From: an uncultured Dechloromonas sp.
GTDB lineage: Bacteria; Pseudomonadota; Gammaproteobacteria; Burkholderiales; Rhodocyclaceae
Assembly: GCA_946477505.1 (NCBI GenBank)
Contig: CAMKYP010000170.1
Location: forward strand, 1 to 7,990
Direction: 5' to 3'
DNA length: 7,990 nucleotides
A program made the translations under genes and the position numbers. This document shows positions 1 through 4,155 of the stretch, piece after piece. Every line of letters starts with the position of its first letter. Position 1 is the stretch's first letter. The notes below the pieces were generated by a model, which was given only the letters and a program-made list of their open reading frames with translations, ran no database searches and had not been told where the DNA came from.

Positions 1-991
1 GCCCGTTCGTCAGCGCAGCGTACTGCCGGAGCGCGAAAATGTCACCCAGGCCGCCTATGAGGCGCACGGCGAGCGTCAGGTGCAGCAGCGCCAGCGGCAG
101 ATAGAGCGCCGGATGGTAGGGGATCTTGATCCGGGTGACGGCCGGGAAAATGATCGGTGCGTGGCCAAAGACCATCGCGAAGACGAAGCCGAGACTGATG
201 GCGTGGAGGGCGGCGTCGCGCCATGGGTGGCCGGGCGCAAAGGCGCCGGCGAGACCGAGCAGGCCCGATATGGCCAGCCAGGCGTAGCCGGAGAGCAGGC
301 AACTGGCGATGAAGCGGGGGAGCCCCTCGGTGCGGACATTGCGCCGGGCGATGTCGTAGCGCAACAGCCATCCGGCGAGGGCGAGGAGCCCGCCGGCAAA
401 CAGCCGGTCGCTGCCGAGCGCTGCCGCCGCGAGCAGACAACCGACGATGGCGATGAACAAGCGGCGGGCCATGGGGGGCGTCGGCAGGAAGCGGGTCAGT
501 TCGAGGCGCTCTCCGGCAATGGTGAGGATCAGGAAAAGCAGCCACCAGGGGACGGCGGTTCCGACAGCGCCGGTGCCGACCCAGAGCAGGTTGCCGACCA
601 GCCAGCATGCGGCGCCCAGGCCGAGGATGACGGTGTATACGGCTTTCTGGCGGCGCCAGGCGACGCTGCTAGCGGCGATCAATCCGAGCGCCGCCAGTGT
701 GCCGAGAGCCTGGCCGGCGCTCAGGGGGGCGCCGGCGAGCAGCGCAATGCCGCCCGAGCCGGCCGCCAGCGGCGCCAAGTAGGCCCAGCGTTGCCCGATG
801 GCAACGGCGCGTTCAAGGCTGATCACGGTGCCGAAAAAGGCGGCGATCATCAGCGGACCATGCAGCCCGGCCGCTTGGGCAGCCGGCACGTCCCAGCCGA
901 GGCGGGCGAGGCCGGCCAGCACGCCGCCCAGCAGCGAGAGCATGCCGAAGAACAGCAATGGCAGGCGGTGGCGCGGCGTCAGGTCGGACAT
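1..991 (-). CDS. Polytopic inner-membrane protein of uncertain family (partial, C-terminus outside window)
   Basis: An open frame runs from ATG at 991 to the window edge without a stop, giving 330 residues. It is strongly hydrophobic, with roughly ten membrane segments; clear ones lie near residues 10-28, 44-64, 95-111, 118-138, 148-160, 176-192, 227-250 and 262-284. Histidines recur at or near membrane segments: H44 in LHGPLMIAAFFG, and H263 and H277 in LHAISLGFVFAMVFGHAP. A repeated pattern of small and aromatic residues around membrane histidines recalls NnrS-type proteins and other haem-copper-oxidase-like folds, but I do not recognise the family firmly. It begins 2 bp after the stop of the SufT-like gene, so the two are almost certainly co-transcribed and perhaps translationally coupled. 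The link could mean a role in metal, haem or nitric-oxide handling; that is inference only. The gene call itself is firm because the composition is typical of a membrane protein and the opposite-strand frame is not. Confidence 0.8.
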   Translation of the reverse strand, partial: MSDLTPRHRLPLLFFGMLSLLGGVLAGLARLGWDVPAAQAAGLHGPLMIAAFFGTVISLERAVAIGQRWAYLAPLAAGSGGIALLAGAPLSAGQALGTLAALGLIAASSVAWRRQKAVYTVILGLGAACWLVGNLLWVGTGAVGTAVPWWLLFLILTIAGERLELTRFLPTPPMARRLFIAIVGCLLAAAALGSDRLFAGGLLALAGWLLRYDIARRNVRTEGLPRFIASCLLSGYAWLAISGLLGLAGAFAPGHPWRDAALHAISLGFVFAMVFGHAPIIFPAVTRIKIPYHPALYLPLALLHLTLAVRLIGGLGDIFALRQYAALTNG

Positions 992-993
992 GC

Positions 994-1320
994 CTAGTCG
1001 GGGCCGGTGTCGTGCCAGCCGAGGCGCAGCCGGCACTGCTCGCTCATCATCTCCGGCGTCCAGGGCGGCTCCCAGACGACGCGGATTTCAGCCTCCAGGC
1101 CCACAGGCAGTACGCGTTCCAGTTCGGCATAGGCATCGTCGATGATCATGCCGCCCATCGGGCAGGCCGGCGAGGTCATGGTCATGTCCACCCAGAGCTT
1201 CCCATCCTCGAAAGCGATGCGGTAGACCAGGCCGAGGTCGACGATATTGGCGCCGATTTCGGGATCGGCCACCTTGCGCAGGGCGTTGCGGATTACTTCG
1301 GTATCGGGGGCGGCGGTCAT
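994..1320 (-). CDS. MIP18/DUF59 family iron-sulfur cluster assembly protein (SufT/PaaD-like)
   Basis: A 108-residue cytoplasmic protein matching the MIP18 (DUF59) family in length and motifs. Visible signatures are DPEIGANIVDLGLVY at residues 19-33, the TSPACPMG loop at 49-56 with the family's conserved cysteine C53, and WEPPWTPEMMS at 83-93. Family members (SufT, the N-terminal domain of ApbC/Mrp, PaaD, eukaryotic CIA2) help mature or deliver iron-sulfur clusters. The single-domain form with the C-terminal WEPPW segment is usually annotated as a metal-sulfur cluster biosynthetic enzyme. The ATG at 1320 is chosen because it places the family's N-terminal helix correctly, although the bases before it (CCCACCCCG) contain no good Shine-Dalgarno sequence. 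It leads the minus-strand unit and ends 2 bp before the membrane-protein start. There is no suf or isc cluster in view, so the specific client is unknown. Confidence 0.88.
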   Translation of the reverse strand: MTAAPDTEVIRNALRKVADPEIGANIVDLGLVYRIAFEDGKLWVDMTMTSPACPMGGMIIDDAYAELERVLPVGLEAEIRVVWEPPWTPEMMSEQCRLRLGWHDTGPD

Positions 1321-1401
1321 CGGGGTGGGAAACGTTAGAATGCGGTGAAGGCCATCCTAGCAGCGGCAAAGCTGCGGGTATTTAGCAGGGAGCAAATTTC
1401 C
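1321..1401. promoter_or_regulatory. Divergent intergenic region between the SufT-like gene and nikR
   Basis: These 81 bp must carry promoters for both directions unless transcripts enter from outside. On the plus strand, TAGAAT at 1336-1341 matches five of six bases of a sigma-70 -10 box, but no convincing -35 box lies 16-18 bp upstream. A small inverted repeat, GCAGC-N6-GCTGC, occupies 1360-1375. No GTATGA/TCATAC nickel box half-site is present, so NikR autoregulation is not supported here. No FNR/DNR-type TTGAT-N4-ATCAA site was seen for the minus-strand unit. Confidence 0.25.
1387..1392 (+). promoter_or_regulatory. Ribosome binding site that fixes the nikR start
   Basis: AGGGAG lies 9 bp before ATG 1402. 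It decides against the upstream in-frame GTG at 1345, which would add 19 residues not found in NikR proteins and has no comparable site in front of it. Confidence 0.65.
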
Positions 1402-1866
1402 ATGGAACGTTTCACCATTTCGCTCGACGAGTCGCTGGCCAGCCAGTTCGACCAACTGATCGCCGAGCGCGGCTACAGCAACCGTTCGGAAGCCGTGCGC
1501 GACCTGATTCGCGGCGCCATCGAGAGCGATCGCCAGCGCGCAACCCCGGCTGGTCATTGCGTCGCCAACCTGTCCTACGTCTACAACCACCACGAGCGCG
1601 AACTGGCCGAGCGCCTGACCGGGCTGCAGCACGACCATCACGACCTGACCGTGGCCGCCATGCACAGCCATCTCGATCACGACAATTGCCTGGAAAGCGT
1701 CATCCTCAAGGGGGCGACCGCCGATGTCCGGCAATTCGCCGACGCGCTGATGGCCGAGCGCGGCGTCCGCCACGGCAAGCTCAACGTGATCGCGCTCGAA
1801 GCCGAGCATCACCACGCCCACGACGAACACGGCGAAGCCCATGTCCATTACCGTCCCGCCCGCTGA
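1402..1866 (+). CDS. nikR: Nickel-responsive transcriptional regulator NikR with a histidine-rich C-terminal extension
   Basis: A 154-residue protein aligning throughout with E. coli NikR (133 residues). The ribbon-helix-helix DNA-binding part is at residues 1-45 (MERFTISLDESL, RGYSNRSEAVRDLIR). The ACT-like metal-binding, tetramerising part is at about 52-132 (LSYVYNH, QHDHHDL, LESVILKG, RGVRHGKL). The four high-affinity nickel ligands known from E. coli (H76, H87, H89, C95) correspond to H77, H88, H90 and C96, so it should bind nickel in a square-planar site and repress uptake genes when nickel is ample. The start at ATG 1402 is supported by AGGGAG 9 bp upstream. The last 20 residues after the normal end of the family contain seven histidines (H136-138, H140, H143, H147, H149), which is unusual. 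The 3' end overlaps the kinase gene by 26 bp, so the two are co-transcribed. A NikR-like dyad lies before the permease gene downstream. Confidence 0.96.
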   Translation: MERFTISLDESLASQFDQLIAERGYSNRSEAVRDLIRGAIESDRQRATPAGHCVANLSYVYNHHERELAERLTGLQHDHHDLTVAAMHSHLDHDNCLESVILKGATADVRQFADALMAERGVRHGKLNVIALEAEHHHAHDEHGEAHVHYRPAR

Positions 1867-3187
1867 CCCCGTTCCTGAGTCGCCGCTGCCGCCGGGCGGT
1901 GAAACGGCGTGGATCGAAGTCATCCAGAAGATGGACGAGGTCTATAACGACCTCCTGCAGTACGAGGTCGCCCTCGAAGAAAAAAACGCCGCGCTCGAAG
2001 AGTCGCACCAGTTCATCGAAAGCGTCCTGGCCTCGATGTCGGACATCCTGATCGTCTGCGACCGCAACGGCAGCATCGAGGAAGTGAATCCCTCGCTGCG
2101 CCACATTTCGGGCAAGACGGCGGAGGAACTGGTGCATACCCCACTCTTCGAGCTCTTTGCCGACGACGGCGAAAAGGCAAAGGCGCGCGACGTGTTCACC
2201 CGATACGCCCGGGAAGGGGTGCATGACTGCGAATTCTTCCTGCGTGCCGGCGACGGTTCGACCGTGCCGGTATCGATGAACTGCACCCCGCGCGTGTCGC
2301 AGACCGGCAAGCTGATGGGCATGGTGGTTACCGGTCGCCCGGTCGGCGAGCTGCGCAAGGCCTATTCCGCGCTGCGCCAGGCGCACGACGACCTGAAGCG
2401 CACGCAGGGCCAGCTGCTGCATGCCGAGAAAATGGTCTCGCTCGGTCGGCTGGTGGCCGGTGTGGCACACGAACTGAACAACCCGATCAGCTTCGTGCTT
2501 GGCAACGTGTTGTCGCTCAAACGCTACGCCAGTCGGCTGGAAAGCTACCTGGCTTCGGTGCATGCCAGCGATGCCGCCGAGGATGGTGCCCTGCAGGCCA
2601 TGCGCCAGGAGCTGCGCATCGACCGTATCCTCGCCGACATGCCGCACCTGATCGACGGCATGATTGAAGGCGCCGAGCGCACGCGCGACATTGTCGATGC
2701 CCTCAAGCGCTTTTCGGCGGTGGACAAGGCGACACCCGAACAGGTCAATCTCAACGACGTGGTCGAGCGCTCGGTGCGCTGGGTGGTGCAGAGCGCCTCG
2801 GCCAAGTTCGCCGTCGATATCGATTTGCCACCCGATCTGGTGTGTTCCGGATCGTCCGGCCAGTTGCAGCAGGTGGTCATGAACCTCGTTCAGAACGCCT
2901 GCGACGCCACCGCTCGGCAGCCGGAACCCTCCCTGAGGATTTGCGGCTGCCTTGAGCAGGGGGTGGCCGTGCTGCGCTTCATCGACAACGGCCCGGGCAT
3001 CCCGGCCGAGCACCTCAACTGCCTGTTCGAACCGTTCTTCACCACCAAACCGGTGGGGCAGGGGACCGGGCTGGGCCTGTCGATCAGCTACGGCATCGTC
3101 GACCGTCATGGCGGCAAGCTCAGCGCCAGCAATATTGCAGGCGGCGGGGCGGAATTCATCCTTGCACTTCCGGTGGATAATCGCTAA
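1841..3187 (+). CDS. Soluble PAS-domain sensor histidine kinase, HupT/HoxJ-like
   Basis: A 448-residue protein without transmembrane segments or signal peptide, hence cytoplasmic. In order it has a proline-rich N-terminus, a coiled coil near residues 30-60, a PAS domain near 60-165, a second coiled coil near 168-200, and the dimerisation/phosphoacceptor domain with H210 in the H-box VAHELNNP. The catalytic domain carries the N-box (NLVQNACDA, N352), G1 (DNGPGIP, 382-388), F-box (FEPFFTTK) and G2 (GTGLGLSI, 408-415). All kinase residues are intact. Size, architecture and the segment VAHELNNPISFVLGN followed by SLKRYASRL resemble HupT/HoxJ. Those kinases read hydrogen through a regulatory hydrogenase and phosphorylate the NtrC-type activator HupR/HoxA. 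No partner regulator or hydrogenase is in view. The start lies inside the end of nikR, suggesting translational coupling. Another PAS-kinase subfamily remains possible, but the nickel context favours the hydrogenase link. Confidence 0.85.
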   Translation: MSITVPPADPVPESPLPPGGETAWIEVIQKMDEVYNDLLQYEVALEEKNAALEESHQFIESVLASMSDILIVCDRNGSIEEVNPSLRHISGKTAEELVHTPLFELFADDGEKAKARDVFTRYAREGVHDCEFFLRAGDGSTVPVSMNCTPRVSQTGKLMGMVVTGRPVGELRKAYSALRQAHDDLKRTQGQLLHAEKMVSLGRLVAGVAHELNNPISFVLGNVLSLKRYASRLESYLASVHASDAAEDGALQAMRQELRIDRILADMPHLIDGMIEGAERTRDIVDALKRFSAVDKATPEQVNLNDVVERSVRWVVQSASAKFAVDIDLPPDLVCSGSSGQLQQVVMNLVQNACDATARQPEPSLRICGCLEQGVAVLRFIDNGPGIPAEHLNCLFEPFFTTKPVGQGTGLGLSISYGIVDRHGGKLSASNIAGGGAEFILALPVDNR

Positions 3188-3227
3188 CCACTTGGTGGCT
3201 CTGCATGCGGTGCTGGACGGCATGAGG

Positions 3228-3251
3228 TCAATACGAACAATGACTTATTGA
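3228..3251. repeat. Perfect inverted repeat TCAATA-N12-TATTGA upstream of the permease promoter
   Basis: The two 6-bp arms at 3228-3233 and 3246-3251 are exact reverse complements in an AT-rich patch directly upstream of the sigma-54-like element. The position would suit a regulator site, but it matches neither the FNR consensus nor IHF nor the TTG-N5-CAA sequence known for HupR. One such repeat could occur by chance, so a role is only suggested. Confidence 0.3.
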
Positions 3252-3253
3252 TC

Positions 3254-3268
3254 TGGCACGCTCCTTGT
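3254..3268 (+). promoter_or_regulatory. Candidate sigma-54 promoter for the nickel permease gene
   Basis: TGGCACG at 3254-3260, four bases, then TTGT at 3265-3268 matches the RpoN consensus TGGCACG-N4-TTGC except for the last base. The GG dinucleotide of the -24 element and the GT in place of GC at -12 are separated by exactly 10 bp, the required spacing. Transcription would start near 3280, giving a leader of about 23 nt before the ATG at 3303. NtrC-type activators such as HupR/HoxA work with sigma-54 in several hydrogenase systems, which fits the HupT-like kinase just upstream. The non-consensus -12 base lowers confidence. Confidence 0.5.
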
Positions 3269-3297
3269 ATGAAGATTGCTAAATCCTTCTTACGAGG
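3263..3297. promoter_or_regulatory. Candidate NikR operator (nickel box) overlapping promoter and ribosome binding site
   Basis: The E. coli nickel box is GTATGA-N16-TCATAC. Here GTATGA at 3267-3272 is exact and TCTTAC at 3288-3293 is a five-of-six match to the second half, at a spacing of 15. The dyad extends further: arms 3263-3274 and 3286-3297 pair at 10 of 12 positions around an 11-bp centre. Its midpoint, 3280, coincides with the start site expected from the sigma-54-like promoter, its left arm covers the -12 element, and its right arm contains the GAGG of the ribosome binding site. Bound NikR would therefore block polymerase. The one-base-short spacing and imperfect right half are the doubts. 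Confidence 0.55.
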
Positions 3298-3302
3298 TGC
3301 TC

Positions 3303-4112
3303 ATGGATACGCTGCCCACTGACTGGTTGTCGTTGCTGATTCTGACCTTCGTGCTCGGTATGAAGCACGGCTTTGATGCCGATCACCTGGCGACCATCGA
3401 CGGCCTTACCCGTTACAACGCCCGCACCCGGCCGGGGCTGGCGCGTTATTGCGGCACGCTGTTTTCCCTCGGGCATGGTGCCGTGGTCATGGCCATTGCT
3501 CTCGGCGTGTCGGCGCTGGCTGGCGAGTGGGATGTGCCAGCGTGGTTCGGCACGCTGGGTGCCGTCATTTCCATCGCTTTTCTCGTCGCGCTGGGCAGCA
3601 TGAATCTCGCTGCCGTGCTGCGCGCCGAGCCGCACGAAATCGTCCAGCCGGTCGGCGTCAAGGGCCGCCTGCTCGGCAGCCTGCGCCATGTCTCGCATCC
3701 CGGCCTGGTGGCACTGGTCGGCGCGTTGTTCGCGTTGTCCTTCGACACCTTGTCGCAAGCCGCCTTTTTCGCGCTGACCGCCACCCAGTTCGGTGGCTGG
3801 CAGCATGCCCTGCTGCTTGCCGTGCTGTTCATGTTCGGCATGCTGCTCACCGACGGCATCAATGGCCTGTGGATCGCCCGGCTGATCGCCCGTGCCGACC
3901 AGGTGGCCTTGGTCGCCTCGCGCGTCATGGGCCTGGTCGTCTCAGGCATCAGCCTGCTGGTTGCCGCCTTCGGCGCCGCCAAGATGCTGTCGCCGGCCGT
4001 CGACGCGTGGAGCGAGGGGAAGGAACTGGTATTCGGATTCACGCTGGTGGCGATCATCGCCATCAGTTTCGTCGTCGCCGTGCGTCTGACGCGGCGGCCT
4101 GTCATGGTCTAA
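3303..4112 (+). CDS. NiCoT-type nickel/cobalt permease (HoxN/HupN/NixA family)
   Basis: A 269-residue inner-membrane protein with about seven or eight membrane segments, expected to carry Ni2+ (possibly Co2+) into the cytoplasm for NiFe-hydrogenase or urease. The family's diagnostic HX4DH motif in the second helix is present as H22-GFDA-D27-H28 within GMKHGFDADHLATIDG. The other signatures are recognisable but divergent: SLGHGAVV at 55-62 for LGHS-type, LFALSFDT at 142-149 for LFxLGFDT, and GMLLTDGING at 179-188 for GMxLxDTxDG. The ATG at 3303 is preferred over an upstream in-frame TTG at 3276 because GAGG (3294-3297) precedes it and the extra residues would lie in the promoter region. It follows the kinase by 115 bp and has its own promoter and operator candidates. 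The TonB receptor follows 43 bp after its stop. Metal preference cannot be read from sequence; context favours nickel. Confidence 0.9.
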   Translation: MDTLPTDWLSLLILTFVLGMKHGFDADHLATIDGLTRYNARTRPGLARYCGTLFSLGHGAVVMAIALGVSALAGEWDVPAWFGTLGAVISIAFLVALGSMNLAAVLRAEPHEIVQPVGVKGRLLGSLRHVSHPGLVALVGALFALSFDTLSQAAFFALTATQFGGWQHALLLAVLFMFGMLLTDGINGLWIARLIARADQVALVASRVMGLVVSGISLLVAAFGAAKMLSPAVDAWSEGKELVFGFTLVAIIAISFVVAVRLTRRPVMV

Positions 4113-4129
4113 CCACAACTGTGGAGGAG
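4113..4129 (+). promoter_or_regulatory. Small palindrome merging into a strong Shine-Dalgarno sequence far from the receptor start
   Basis: CCACA-AC-TGTGG at 4113-4124 is an exact palindrome immediately after the permease stop codon. Its right arm runs into GGAGGAG at 4123-4129, a near-ideal Shine-Dalgarno sequence. No start codon lies at normal distance; the receptor ATG is 26 nt further on. If the adjacent hairpin (4130-4145) folds, the looped-out distance to the ATG becomes 10 nt, which is workable. Confidence 0.45.
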
Positions 4130-4150
4130 AGCCGGGCAACCGGCTTTTTT
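4130..4150 (+). terminator. Intrinsic-terminator-like hairpin with U tract inside the receptor leader
   Basis: AGCCGG-GCAA-CCGGCT at 4130-4145 forms a perfect 6-bp GC-rich stem closed by a GNRA-type GCAA tetraloop. Six T residues (4145-4150) follow, the first being the last paired base. This has the form of a Rho-independent terminator and starts 18 nt after the permease stop. It could end most permease transcripts, act as an attenuator in front of the receptor gene, or act as an RNA structure that sets the ribosome spacing. Only 5 nt separate the U tract from the receptor ATG. Confidence 0.7.
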
Positions 4151-4155
4151 CAGCG

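Noticed and set aside
80..997. A 305-codon open frame on the plus strand at the left end
   Set aside because: Its translation is a low-complexity mix of G, E, Q, A and R, while the opposite strand in this stretch encodes a coherent membrane protein that forms a tight unit with the SufT-like gene.
1345..1401. GTG at 1345 as the nikR start
   Set aside because: It adds 19 residues absent from NikR proteins, whereas ATG 1402 gives the standard N-terminus and has AGGGAG at good spacing.
3188..3198. CCAC-TTG-GTGG palindrome just after the kinase stop as a terminator
   Set aside because: The stem is only 4 bp with a 3-base loop and there is no T tract behind it.
1781..3223. A 480-codon open frame on the minus strand
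   Set aside because: Antisense to the kinase, which has every expected H, N, F and G box. The reverse frame shows no domain.
3204..3224. CATGC-N11-GCATG inverted repeat as an activator site
   Set aside because: Five-base arms with an 11-base gap are common by chance, and the sequence does not match the TTG-N5-CAA site known for HupR.
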